NCBI RefSeq assembly: GCF_964204645.1
Contig: NC_134028.1
Coordinates: 3,384,501-3,448,500, forward strand
Length of the DNA: 64,000 nucleotides
Direction of reading: 5' to 3'
Source: Tubulanus polymorphus
Lineage: Eukaryota > Nemertea > Palaeonemertea > Tubulaniformes > Tubulanidae
Shown here: one piece after another, positions 41,710 through 54,792 of the stretch
Layout of the letters: each line of letters opens with the position of its first letter
Position numbering within the stretch: position 1 is the stretch's first letter
Program-made: the position numbers and the translations under genes
Notes under the pieces: generated by a model
Seen by the model: the letters and a program-made list of their open reading frames with translations, nothing else
Database searches by the model: none
What the model was told of the DNA's origin: nothing

Positions 41710-44546
41710 TACGCCAGATATTTTCTGACTTTCAAGTTCAAATCAAGTTCCGTTTATGTCTTCTGACTTCGAATAATACTAAGGCAAACGTGTTCTGCTT
41801 GTATTCATGGCTACTTCGTAACTTAAAGCACATGACAATCAATTCTTACAAGGAAAGCAAAAATAGTTATATCTTATCACATTATGATTTTTCTCCTCCA
41901 TAAATAAGATGTAAGCTAATATTTTCCCGACATAGTAATATCGAAACTCGTTATTATAGTGGTCACTTTTTTATTCTCGCAATCTACGATAGTGCATTCA
42001 TATAGGACACACGAAGCACGCCGAATGAAATCTGCTACCATATTGCTCATAATATCACGAGCGTGCCCGCACATCTAGGAAATATTGGCGCTATTATTAA
42101 TTTCTTCTGCGAGAAAATGGAATTTCATCGCATTTTTAGATCGTAATATTAACACACTGTCCAGTACAGTTCACCGCGGGCGCCTGCTTCGTAAAGGGCA
42201 AAGTTCTCGTTTAATACGATTTCATGAAAATGATGATGGAATATATCAAAACCAGAATGGTTTTTCCTGCAATCCAGAGTATGAATACCGAAAGCCCTCA
42301 CAGCGAGGGAACATCGTCGTAACGATATATAACGAAACATCCGTCATTAAAGCTAGAATTTCGAAAATTTTGATATTAATCTTATACTGGGTAAAAACGA
42401 TAAAACGAATGATTATAGCGAACATATTTTCTGGTTTTAGATATAATATGAGATTAAACTGTATATATTTGCGATACTGTTTTAGGGAAGTGAAATATAT
42501 TTGGCAAGTTATAACAATGTTATATGGAAATTCATTTTGGACGTAAGGGACAAAATCGGCATCCCAATTATTGGGCTGATTACGTCGTTCGAAGGGCATC
42601 AAATATTTAAATTACAGGACGAAAATGTTTGTATTTAGCCAAGAGATATATACCATGTACCTTGTTATCAACAGTAATCTGTAGACTAATGATGTCAACT
42701 AATGTTTGGTTTTCCCGACGTATGCGAAATTATTAAACGCATAAATAATTGCCTAGCGCTGCCGCATTATTAGTGCGGTTTTGAGTTCCACGATCGACGG
42801 GCGTTGCTCTCCAGAAATTAAGCCCTCGTTGGTATACTCGCCGACCCGAACCAAAAGAATGTAACAAAAGCAATCCTCTATACATCGACCTTATAAACCT
42901 GTTAACCAGCTTGGTATTAATGATAAATAACCGCGAATTCATCGAAATCTGGGTACTCGAATTCTAGATCTTTCCCCAGCGCCTATTTTGCTTTTTTTTC
43001 TTTATCTAGGATCAGTTTAATAATGTTTGTATGTATGTTTTGTCGTTTCAGGCTTGGTTGTTCTAGGGATTCATTGAATGTCAACACGTTCGACCCCGAG
43101 GCCAAGATTGAATCATAAACCTCACCTCAACGCGACGTGCCTCCCACGGAATTAATCAAACGGCGCTGAAACGTCATTTCGTCATTATTCTATTGCGTTT
43201 GGGGGCTTTCGTTGCGCGTACGTTGACTTCAAAACTTGACTGGCGGATCTCTTCTGAATCCCGAGTCGTACATAACGCTATATTCCATTCATATTTCGTA
43301 AATATCACCAATTTCGTTCGCGGCCGCAATAATTGCTTCGATAAATTGAATATTACCTTTGTGTCGACTGTCAAAAAACAATTTTCCGACCGAAGCCTCG
43401 CCTGATGGTGATAGATGAGGCGCTGATTTGTTTAAATGCTAAGGGTTCACGTGCGCTTTTCTCTACCTGCTGATTCGTATACGCTCGTTAATAGATTAAC
43501 TGAATACCTGCGTCGTGTGACGGCGACTTGACGGTGAAATTGCACGGATTACTCCCGGTCGTTGTCGCTACTGCTGCTACTGTTGTGTGATCGACGAACC
43601 GCCCACGCAACTACTCTCACCGCCGTCTCGACTATAAAGAATCTACCGCGCTGGAACTGCCGTCATTCCTCGGCAGGTGAAAAATCAAACCGTACCGAAC
43701 CCACACTTCGTTTGATAGTTTCGTCAAATCGATACTGTATTCTAGTCGCCAAAAAGACTCGATTCGGATACGTCTTTTTCGCCGTGGACAAAAGGCAAAA
43801 TAGAAAGAGGATATCGAATTCGTGTCAACTGCCACCGAGGACTAAAGATTCGTTAAGCGTGGATTAGTTCAACGAAGGATATCATATCCAACGGATCAGC
43901 GTTTCCAAAACAACCTTTTTCCGGGCGATAACATATTTTGACAACTGTTTCTTGAACTACGTCATAGTAGATTTTTTCAAAGACAGAAATAGGCGTCAAT
44001 TGCTGTATGTGTGAATGAAAACTGATCTCGTACACGTTAACGCGTTAATACATAATTAACAGTTTACGAATTTTATACGTCATGACTGTCAACCTTTCTA
44101 GGGACAGATCGTCGCGCTGTTTATAGCTCTGACCATCGTCATCAATTGACGCGAGTGAAAGTCTGGTATTTGATCCGAAGTGTTTCACCGCCACTGGTTG
44201 CGTCGCTGTCCGATTAATACGACAACACTGTTGAAATCTGGTTGATTACTTGGCGCCCGCGTTGCGATCATCATTAGTCGCCATTTTGACGGTAACGGTC
44301 TATACAGATTATTGGACGATTAATAAACACCCGCGCGTTATTTACGTAACATCGATACATCACCAGGAAAACTCCACCCGATCGTAACTCAGTTTTGCAT
44401 CTTTACGGAACTAATTGCGGTTTATTTGCTGACATACTTTATTCGGCAATCAACTGTAATTTATCGAATGATGAAATGATGAAATTGCCGTGTCACAATC
44501 TGTATTACATTACATATTTTGTGTGCGGTTCAAATATTCGCTGAAC
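41710..44546. other. Intergenic, no supported gene
   Basis: The frame at 42085-42546 (plus, 153 residues) has no recognisable family and I do not call it. The distal part is upstream of the RASD-like gene and may hold its regulatory DNA. No RNA gene or clear repeat was seen. Confidence 0.4.
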
Positions 44547-44582
44547 TGACGTCGGTCTCATTCGGTTGTGGGTAAATATATA
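44547..44582 (+). promoter_or_regulatory. Candidate promoter of RASD-like gene
   Basis: A near-consensus CRE TGACGTCG (44547-44554) is followed by TATATA (44577-44582), 67 bases before the ATG at 44649. This implies a 5' UTR of only about 40 bases. In mammals RASD1 is a rapidly inducible gene, so a CRE/TATA promoter would be consistent. Motif-based only. Confidence 0.4.
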
Positions 44583-44648
44583 CACTATTTTCGGCGGTTC
44601 GATCGGTCGATTATTTTCGTTATTTTTTCGTTACAAAACTTCATATAA

Positions 44649-45551
44649 ATGCTTTCGATGTCAGTCGTAGTGCCCGAGAAGGTGACGACCCCGCGACGCC
44701 GGCGAGGATCGATCCAGGTGCCGCTACAGTCTGAGAAGTCATCATCAGCGCTCGACGAGAAAGTTTCGTTTCCTCCGCGGCGCGGGTCGATGGTGCGTCC
44801 TGCGACTGTCGACGACGAGCTAAGGTATCGAGTGGTATTTCTCGGAGCGGGTAAAGTCGGAAAGAGCTCGATTCTGATGCGTTTCCTCACCGGTACGTAC
44901 ACCGGTAAATACAAAGAAACAGTCGAGGATCTTTACTGTCGCGAATACGAATATAACGGAAATACTGTGAAAATCGACTACTTGGACACGGCGGGTAATT
45001 TCGCTTTTCCCGCTATGCGTCGGTTGTCGATTTCGACAGCGAACGCGTTCGTTCTCGTCTTCTCGCTTTCCGACGAGCGATCGTTCGCGGAAGTGCAACA
45101 ACTCCGCGAACAGATCAAGGAAGAACGCGAGGATTATCAAGAAGTACCGGTCGTCGTCGTCGGAAACAAAGGCGACATCGATCGAGAACGCGAGGTCGGC
45201 CCGGCTGACGTCACGGACTGGATCGACCAGGAGGGTTTGGAGGATTGCTACGTGGAGGTTTCGGCCAAATTCGATGACGGCGTCGTCGAAACGTTCCAGA
45301 ATTTGTGGGACCAATCAAAGTTCAGCCTGTTACCACCGTGGATACACACACCGCGAAAGCGCCGAACGAGCGCCTTCGCCGTCATCATGAGCCCGATGAA
45401 AGACGGCAAAGACGGCAAATTCATAGACTCGAAAGAGGACAATAAGTTGCTGGCCCGTAGCAAGAGTCTGATGCGTCGTGGAAGCAAATCGAAGGCAAAA
45501 GCGGCCACACAGGGTACCGATACTAATAAACTCGACTGCGTTATTTCTTAA
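44649..45551 (+). CDS. RASD/Dexras-like small GTPase, prenylated
   Basis: A 300-residue intronless Ras-superfamily GTPase. Visible motifs are the P-loop GAGKVGKS (66-73), switch I TVED (91-94), DTAGN (113-117), NKGD (173-176), SAK (205-207) and a C-terminal CAAX box CVIS (297-300). The block FPAMRRLSI (120-128) and the CVIS ending are hallmarks of RASD1/RASD2 (Dexras1/Rhes). The DTAGN has Asn where Ras has catalytic Gln61, also a RASD feature and consistent with slow hydrolysis. Dexras1 acts at membranes in G-protein and nitric-oxide signalling. The N-terminal extension (about 60 residues) is longer than in vertebrate RASD and basic. Four RRxS sites flank the G domain. A second Met at residue 4 is an alternative start. 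Possible poly(A) signals are at 47246 and 47432. Confidence 0.88.
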   Translation: MLSMSVVVPEKVTTPRRRRGSIQVPLQSEKSSSALDEKVSFPPRRGSMVRPATVDDELRYRVVFLGAGKVGKSSILMRFLTGTYTGKYKETVEDLYCREYEYNGNTVKIDYLDTAGNFAFPAMRRLSISTANAFVLVFSLSDERSFAEVQQLREQIKEEREDYQEVPVVVVGNKGDIDREREVGPADVTDWIDQEGLEDCYVEVSAKFDDGVVETFQNLWDQSKFSLLPPWIHTPRKRRTSAFAVIMSPMKDGKDGKFIDSKEDNKLLARSKSLMRRGSKSKAKAATQGTDTNKLDCVIS

Positions 45552-48500
45552 ACGATAATCAGAGCTCGTTCGACTCGATGCTATACTTATAGTTCACTAT
45601 ACATTCATCAGCCGAAATCCGACCGAAAATTGTAAGATAAACTGTTATATTCGGATCGCTGTTGTTGATGATTAGATGAACTGAGATGAAAATCGTTACA
45701 TCTGGCCAATTTCTATTTTTTCATACTGTCTCTACTGAAAACTGATAATCATGTTGATCATAATCGATATTCAAATGATACGCCCGTCTGATATCCTTAT
45801 TTTTCTTTTCACTTTAACGAGTTTTCCTTTATTTTTTTTTCGATTTTCATTTTTCTAAAGATTGATATTATTCTCATATTATACGTTGTGATAAGCTAAT
45901 CGTCAATTGTTTTTCGCCATATGTATAATATTATATACTCTGTATGTTATCTCTAGAGGATTTCGCTATTATCATGGCTGCCAAAAAATGTTTATGTATT
46001 TTGACCTGCTGCTGCTGAACCGGAGAAGACGATATGTGAAATTCAACGATATACTTAGGTGTTATTTCACATGTCGTCGATGCTTTGAGCGAGGAGCGTC
46101 CATCGATGGAAAGCCAATGATAATGGTATATTATCGTTTGAAATACAGCATGTTTATTTTTATCACGGATCAGACACGATGTAACTGAAAATCGATCTGA
46201 TTCTATTTATGTTCATATGCGTTTCAACACTTTCATTCCATTAGATTGTAATTGAAGGTCGATTGACCTCGATTGGAAAATAGCGGCGATTCTATATATG
46301 TCGCTTGACAATATTGGGCGTGGGCGCGTGTTCATTTCCGAAACTCCTATTTCTGATGCGCCCTGTATTCGGAACGTGTGATAATGCTTAATGGCAGAGA
46401 CACATATCGATACATTAGGAAATTGTCCGTCGATAAGTAAGAGAATGGCTTGTTTTATAAACAACTTCGGAGTTCGAAAAGCCGAATTTAGATTTACCGA
46501 TAGTTAGAAAGTTGGCAATCACAAATAGGAATTTGTAGATAAAAAATACGAGCCCTTCAAGTGACTCATATACATGATAATGCGAAAAAAACAACTTTTT
46601 GCTATAATGAATCCCTAAGGCACCTGTTTTACCCGTGACCTTTTACTAGATTAGAGGAAAATGTAGTAATTTCGCCTGTAAGACAAAATCGATGATATAA
46701 AGTCACGGGCAATGTAATAGCCTTAATTAAAAACATAATTCGTTATTAATTCGGTTTTTTCTATACGCTCGTCGTCGAATCAATAATCAGTCGGGTGTCG
46801 GTTTCTGCTCATGGTTGAAATTAATCCACAATTACAAGCGATTTTCATCGGGGTTGAATGATGATTAGATCGTAGATTCTGTACAAAAACTGTGTTCACT
46901 CAAATACATCGTATATATTTCAGTAACGTATTTGTAATTTCTTTATTGTTTTTCCAAGATTTCTTTCATTCACGCTGTGCATATATTATGCATCAGAATT
47001 CATTTCACAAATAAGTTTTCGAATAACGAGGTAATTTTTCCCTTTTTTCTTATATGATAGCGAAAAGTTGTCGTTCGTTAAGATATAAAGTTACAGGCTA
47101 TTGTTATATATTCTATGGGTCTATTTGTCATCGTACAAATGTTGATTATGTGACTTGATACATTAAACTGCATATACTCGACGCTTTCTACGGTCGTTTC
47201 ACGATATCCGAAGGGTAAGTACACATTTATAAGTAAAATATAGTAAATAAAAAACGCAGGATAGACATATATATATCGTTATTTTAACTAAATATGTTAT
47301 CAACTCGTCGACAGTGTAAATAAATCGAATGATCTTGTTGCCAAGTTTTCTATGCTAAAAGTACTACTTTGTGTGATCAGCGATAGAATAATATGTGATT
47401 CTTCTTATAAACAAAGTAAAAAATTGTGTTCAATAAACTTTTTACTATTAACTCATTGACATTGATTTCTTCGTTATTTATTGGATGGTTATAACTGCTG
47501 CGGAACCTGGAACGGAACCGCGTGACTCCTCCGAGAAATCATAAATAAATACGGATCAATGCTATCGTCTGTTTTTACACTTCCGTTTTTATGCGATTAA
47601 TATACGTCCATTTATTCGATTATTCTTATTGTTGCGAGAAGTCGGATTTCACGAAAATCAGAGGAGGAAAACGAGTAAAAAAGAAAGGACATTGAGAACC
47701 AATTTTTGCCGATTTGCATATCTGGCCGAGTAAATTGTCCAAGGCAATCAATACGCATTGTAGTTCGCCCGTGTTAATTTCCAAGTAGGCTACACTAAAT
47801 CCGATTAGATTTTGGGTGGGGATTATAGGGCGTCTCTTAGCTTACTATTCTTTATTTCATTTATCTTCTGGCAGTACATACATCATGGTTTAGTCATGTT
47901 TCTAAAAAAAATATCATGGCTTATGCAGAGAGTTTGGGTTGATTCTAATAATGTGCCATTTTGTCTTTGGTGAGGGTAGTAGTCCAGTTACTAAAAAGAA
48001 CATCATAAAAATGGTTCAATTGATGGTTTAATTGACACTGATCCCTTTAATGTGCCTTTTTTTTAAAGTGCTATTTTTTCTTTGGTGAGGCAGTCAAAAT
48101 TGGACCCTCGGTCGACCTATTTCCCTATATTTCCTTTTTTCAATATTTGATATGAATATTGCGTGCGTGATAAAACTAACCGCAGCCAAGAGTACGTCAT
48201 ATATAATCGGTGAAGTTGTAGGAAGTTGAGGTTAATTTCAGTCAGCTCTGTCAGTTACCACGGTTCACCGCACTTCATAGATGAAAAGAACGTGATTCAA
48301 CTGGAAAAGCCTCGCGAGAAAAGAACTGAATCAATATCGCGAAGTTATCCTCTGCGTACCCAGTGTCGAGTTGTCTTCGGTACATGTCGCGGCGACCGAG
48401 TGCGACTGGGTTACAAAGGACGATTTACTTGCACTTCGATGATTCATTTTCCCAATCTCTGATAACGATCAACTTCGCACGTGCGAAAAAAGCGCATCAA

Positions 48501-49854
48501 AGAGATGATGTTGTTTCGATGGATGGTTGATGAAGTGGAGAAATTCTAGACTTGAGACGTCAACCCTTTAGTAACTGAATCGCCCGAAACCTTGACAAAA
48601 CCGTCCTGAACTCCCCCGCATGTTTTGTCCAGCGGCACAAAATCTATTTAATTGGGACTCGAAGCCATATCATAAATATTAAGTAGACATCACCACTTAC
48701 CAAAGCGAACATGAATCCATTTGAAATTTTGGTAAAAAGTAATATTATAACTTTCTTTTTTCTATTGTTCATTGCAAATAGCCCTTTATTGGCAGAAGAT
48801 CGAATTCACCAGCTCGAAGTTAGAAGACACGGCGTTCAGATTCGATTGTTTCAACATATTTGCAATTTCAGTTATTGTAACGATACTTGCATTCTTCAGT
48901 TGCTAAATCCGAAAGGGTTAAAAATAATCAGACGATTCATCACGCTGGCGAGGGAGTAGAAAAGGGAAAGCGGTAAGGCGAAGTGGCTTTTGTTGTAAGA
49001 AAAGAAAGAAGTGGGAATGTGGACGTAAAGTTGAAACAAAGATGGGAATGGTAATAATGTGAATGTACCCGTTGATGATGATGTATTGGACTATGATGAA
49101 CGTAGCATATTAATCGAACTGCTTGTTCTTCAAATGTCAAACAATCATTACTATTTACCCGCGACTATAACACAGTGTTTGCATTAATTCTAAAGCACAT
49201 TAACCAGCCATTAATCACGTGCTTTACACGTTTCCCGTTCAAACAAAATCCATGCAAGTTTTTATTTACTTCAAACAGTGAGTGGATAAATCGAGAATAA
49301 GTTTCTCCGGAGGGCGTAGCACGGTGTGGCATCGTTTTCTAGGGTTTTCATTTTCGAGCGAAAACCGACGCCCTTGCGTATTTTAATCCATGTGCAAATT
49401 CTAATTAGAATACCATTATTTAAAAGTGGCGTGGGCGGCAATTAGAAAAGGCTGAGAGCTGTATGCTTTTGACATCATTTTTGATAACTTAATGTGGTTG
49501 CAGTGAGTGGGTGGAAAGCTGACACTATTGTTTTGCATTCGGTTTCCCGTTCTAGCCACTCGATTTTTTGTCAGCGTACAGTTTCGACCGTCACTGGAAT
49601 AATGGAAATATTGAAACCGAACAACAATTAGAGTACCCCTGCATTATACTTACAATTACGTACACTTAGAAACGTCGATACTAACAATTCTGCTAACTAA
49701 CGTTACATCGCGGCGTTTAAAATATTAAAAACAAAACATCAAGCTCTGAATATACGTTTTAGATGTAATTCACCTGACATTTCTCCTAGATAGAAACCTT
49801 TGAGGACACGTCCACAAAGCACCGGTACAAATGAACCGAAAGGACGGCCCTCGT
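45552..49854. other. 3' flank and intergenic, no further gene
   Basis: The first part is likely 3' UTR of the RASD-like gene, with AATAAA at 47246-47251 and 47432-47437. A word of about 24 bp resembling GTGCCATTTTGTCTTTGGTG occurs near 47951 and again near 48068 in diverged form. Other frames are short and unrecognised. Confidence 0.4.
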
Positions 49855-50020
49855 TTTTAAGCCTAAATATGATACTCCTAATGTTTCTCCTAATTTTGTA
49901 AACTGTAATACAATTTGTAATCAGTTCATTTCTACAACTGCCGGGTCTGTTATGTTTAGATTGTTCCGATTTAAAAAAAGTAACTTACAGGGTAGATAAG
50001 CGGCCGGTCGGGTCAACTTT
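49855..50020 (-). repeat. Dispersed repeat, copy B
   Basis: The minus strand matches 40384-40535 over about 150 bp: AACAGACCCGGCAGTTG, TAGAAATGAACTGATTA, CAGTTTACAAAAT, TAGGAGAAACATTAGG. This copy lies outside the transposon, so it is an independent repeat family. Confidence 0.8.
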
Positions 50021-53000
50021 TATTCCCAGCAGAAATGGGGAACAGGGTGAGATTCTTTTAGATTAAGATACTCATTTTGGCCATTGAACAGGACAACAAA
50101 AACTAAAGTATGATTATATTTGGCTGTACCTATTTGTTACAGCATAGAAAAATAATACATTTTATAATACCAGAAACAATAGAATACAGTAAATTGTAGC
50201 AAACAATGATAATTTTGAGTTTTTACTGACAATTGCTATGTCCAGCCATAGCGCAGTGCTGGCATATTCGTCAATTGAAGCACTGAACTGCATACGTTTA
50301 GAAATGCTTTGCAAATTTATGCAAAAGTTTCAATCTTCATGGTTTATTGAACCATAAGTGAATCGAAATTCGAAGGATTTAAAGAAAAAATAATGTAATG
50401 CACAATATGATGACAATACAAGAAGTTTCAAACTCTTTATAGATTCCTAAACGCTAATCTAAGGATTCTGTGCAGTTTATTGCGATGACAATGATTTCAT
50501 ATTTTTCACACGTCGGTTACTGACTGTCTTGTTCGTGCCGTCGTCGTGCACTTGTTACTGTTGACGTTCAAAACAATCGCCTTACATCGTTTTGATTGAT
50601 ACAATTCACATCACGGGAATGTTCTGTCGAATAGAGAGAGCGCGCGAGGAATTGATGAAAATTTATGAAAATCGACATCCAGCCATCATCGCTCCTGGTT
50701 GTATTACTTACATGCCAACTGTCACGTCGACACATTGTCAAAAAACTGCTGGGGAGAATTACGAAATTGTGTGTCTCGTTTTTATGGAAATTCGGTCGAT
50801 GGCAAATCGAGGAGCCTATTCGAGATTTCGTATCAGCTCGTTTCCGTAGCAAGCCTACGCGTTGAATACGTTAACGAATCTTCTTCTTTTCGATATGAAC
50901 AACTTAAAATACGAGATACAAAACACCATGAAGTATTCATTAGGTATCAAGTTCCTATTGTTAATTTTTCATATCATATGTTATACGTATATCTATGAAC
51001 ATATTCTTTTTTCATTTCCATTTCAAACGACCCAGGAATCGTACCGGTAGCGCGCTTCTGGCGAGGCTTTCATTTCAATCATGTGAAACCTTAAAAAAGA
51101 AACGCACGTGAAATCCTTTATTATTAATCACTTCAATGAAATTGACTCCTCAAAAGAGAGCCGATGATGACGGAAAGGTCACGGTCATTTTATTCGGCAG
51201 ATACGGTCACATATATGAGTGGATTCGAAACCCTTAATTATGGATCAGTCCCCCAGAAGATCGGGATTAATCATACTCCATTTAATTCTCGACAATTTTT
51301 GTCGAACGATGAGATTTTGCGAGTAAAAATTTTGACGGACGTTAACTTTAGCAGCGATCAGAAATAGAGTATCATCACATCATCACTGAAGCCGCGCAGA
51401 AAACTAATTCGACACTTAACGAACAACCCTGAAAAAGGTATTAAACTTCATCCCGACTGACAAGTTGTAGTTGGTTTCGCTGACTAGGTCGACTAATCCG
51501 TCGAAATGTCGATAACCTAATTAACTGTCGGTCCGGGAAAAAACCTTGTACACTCGGAGCGATGGTAATCTCGCTACTGTGGGTCAAAATATACAGCTCC
51601 TTTAATGAACATCTCACTTGAAGATTGACGAGTATTTTCTGCTCTATCTAATTGCTTTATGGCTTCGAGACTATAAGTCTTCGATAAATCGTGTTTCCCG
51701 ATCGTTATATATATCATAGATATGGTAACAGTGAAATGTCTCGTCGGTGATCACAGTATTCAATGGTTATTATTATCTACGCTTTGTGATATCGCCGCGA
51801 GAAACAGACTGGTTTTTTCAGACGGAAGAAATGGCGGCAACACCTGAGTAAGAAGGACCTCCGCAACAGTAACGAATATCATGGACTGTCACACGCCATT
51901 AAGGACTGGGCGAGTTGTTGAATACGTTGAGGGAATAATGCTTAGTTGAATAATTGCCCTTTACTACTCTTTTTTTACCTATGATTAACTTTGTCGTGTG
52001 TAGGCGGATCAGTAGCTGCGTTGATCAGGTATTCTCTACAGTTCTCCTCGGTTCTCATCTCGTTATCGTCTTTCGAGTGTGTGCGCGATGTACGTTGGAA
52101 TTTCCATTTGATTTCTTCAATGCACTCACTGGCTTGTCGTCGTTGTTACAAAAAACCTCGTCTTTGTCGCGACTAACTGAACTAAAGCGTAGGAGTCGCA
52201 GCGATTGAGCCGAGCATTGTCGATGTCAGTGCGGATAAAGCGTTGCCGTGACGGCACAATCATTTTTGAAATAAACCGGATAGAAATGACGGCTCCTGCG
52301 CAGCCCTGTTCCAGGTCGTTTAAAAAAAAAAATAATTAGGCCGACGAAACGGCGTGGTTGTTATTTAATCTAGACTTTCGCTACGAATAGTCTACGAAAA
52401 TAATGCTAATCCATGTATTGAAGGAATCAAATAAAACGGGTGGAAAGCAATATTATTCTAAATTTTAAGACTTTTCATTTTGTGTCTATATAAGATTTAC
52501 ATTAAATAGATTACCGCTATCGTTATCACTGCGTCTAAGGCCGAATAGGCTAAGATTTATGAACGACTTTTATTCGTTCGTTTAATTAATACGCGAGAGT
52601 TGATAAGCAAGTTTTGAAGATTAAGCCGTCAGAGAGATTTGCAGCAGTGTCGCAGTTTTTTTCTTCATCGCTCCAATCGTCGCGTTGAATATTTTGCGCA
52701 AGGAGTTTGATCGACCGAATTCCGAGTAAAAGTCACTTGGGACGAGAGAGATTCTGCGAAATTTGCAGTATTTTTCGTTCAGTTGATCACGCGTCGAGAC
52801 TAAATCGTGACGGCAACGTCTGTCACAAAGATTTGTCTAAATCCGGGTGAGATTTTTGTTGAGATGTAGCACCTCTATCTAGATATTGACCACCGATCCG
52901 AGGAGACTACGCCCGATTCAATCGCCATGTATGATTGAACGATATTTCATCCAACGGATAGGAATAAAAAATCTTGTCTGGCTAATAAAAAATCTTAGTT

Positions 53001-54792
53001 TAGTCTAGTACGACGAACAGTATTTTGAATGATTAATGAGAGGTAATGCAACTTGACATTTATCTGGACCCGTCCGCGTATAAAGCATCATAGAAAATTG
53101 CCTATCAACGTTAGCCAGCTTTAAATGTCAAAACGTCAACCAACATTTATTACTGTACTAATGCTAATGATATAAGAGTCGATTCAAACGATAATCTCAT
53201 CAGACAAATTCCATTCGAAAGAATGTCAAAGCACTAAGGAATTCGTAGACATTTTGACGATTATACATTAATGCCAAGATTATGATTTTCGTGAGTTTTT
53301 TCGAAAGGACTAGCATCTGAAACGTGGCTTTTTGTATCTCTAGATACTTCACTAATCCATTTATAGAGCTCATCGTTACAACAATAAGAATAGAGATATG
53401 ATGTTCCCAGAAGCCTGTCGTTGTTATTCGAGCACCAACGTTACGGCAGAATTCTAGACTCCTACTTCGAACCTATAGAGATTTAAAAATAAGGGAGACT
53501 GCGTCATATATGATGAAGAACGTCACACGAGCTTCTTACCAGAATGAACAAAGGAACTTTACCACTTTCTGGCTGATTAACTTGATCTTGAAAATCCCAC
53601 AGGCTTTCAGACTTAGTAACATGATGTCAGAAGAAGTAATATGCTGTGAGTGTTTTGAATAGGTAACTGGAATGTTCTATGAAATTAGAAATCACTTTTT
53701 ACGAGATTTACATAAACGTTTTCTCTATGGAAAGGGTATGTCTATCAGTCGTTTCTTTTGATAAGTCGGATCAACGGGCACGCACTTCTACATCGAAATA
53801 CGATGAATTTCTAAATCAATTGCCACGTATGCGATATTCTTCTCATGCCATCGTTTGGTATTGAAATCGCATGCTTCTGTGTTACGTTTACTTAAGTTAA
53901 TTTTCTTCCTCGAGTAAGTCAGGAAGTTAGTCTGGATGTATAAGTCTACTCGGGAAATCATTTTAAAACCTTGAGCTACCTGCGACCATGGACGTATTAA
54001 CTAGAGTTTATACGTCCATGTTACGACAGAATATACTTCGTGGTGTTGCTTTTCTCATGTACCGTAATTACAATAGCTAGAATGGTACTGTGGCGCTTGA
54101 TTGAGGAAATAGGTGTTTCGCGTACGGGGGTGCTTTGATTGAGGAAAAGGAAATTTCTAAATGTCAAGTAGATAGTCTTCGTCACTAAGGCTATGTTTGA
54201 AGAGCAACATGGAGCAGAAAGGATCGTATAGTTTGTTTTTGTCTGAGGCTTTTGTCAGCTGCAAAATCCATACACAAGTAAGGCACATCTGTCGAAACAA
54301 AATCTTTTTTCAAATCGCTTGATTACTGTAGATATCCAGTACCCAATGTTGTATTTCAATAGCTCACTTAAATCAACCAGCTTTTCATGAATGCTTCATC
54401 TCTCTATGAATATATAGCACTTCGATTGAGGACGCAATTTTTACGGAAATTTTGTTGTTAGAATTTGGGGTTTTTACACCAACATAATGTACTGCGCGAC
54501 ACTTCTCGCTCAGATGTGTCAGAAACGGAAACAATAATTCAAAAACTTGTTCTCGGTGAAAGAAGTTGCGGAGTTGCCCTTTTTTTATCTTAAAATAAGA
54601 ATTGTCCCCGCTATTTATATGATTTGCCGGTTTGGTCGTCTTTTTTTTAATTTGGTGTCCCTCGCAAAATCACCACACCTGCCGGGAGCGAAACAGGGTG
54701 TTTCATTTTGTGAAGTGACTTTAAGCCGTTCAGAATAATGAATATATGCGTAGAATTCAGGCGTCACCCGGGTGATAGGAGGTGACGTCAGA
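50021..54792. other. Intergenic, no supported gene
   Basis: Frames of 60-99 residues are present without family resemblance. The palindrome at 53988-54019 is listed separately. The last kilobase should contain the promoter or upstream exon of the GPCR gene, but I could not place either. Confidence 0.4.
53988..54019. repeat. Short palindrome, copy 3 of dispersed family
   Basis: ATGGACGTATTAACTAG runs directly into AGTTTATACGTCCAT. The stem has one mismatch and almost no loop, and both outer ends (ATGGACGTAT/ATACGTCCAT) match copies 1 and 2 exactly. Confidence 0.9.

Noticed and set aside
42085-42546. 153-residue plus-strand frame
   Set aside because: No recognisable family, AT-driven composition, no supporting promoter or splice signals.
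44820-45314. 164-residue minus-strand frame
   Set aside because: Antisense shadow of the RASD-like GTPase, whose sense motifs are complete.
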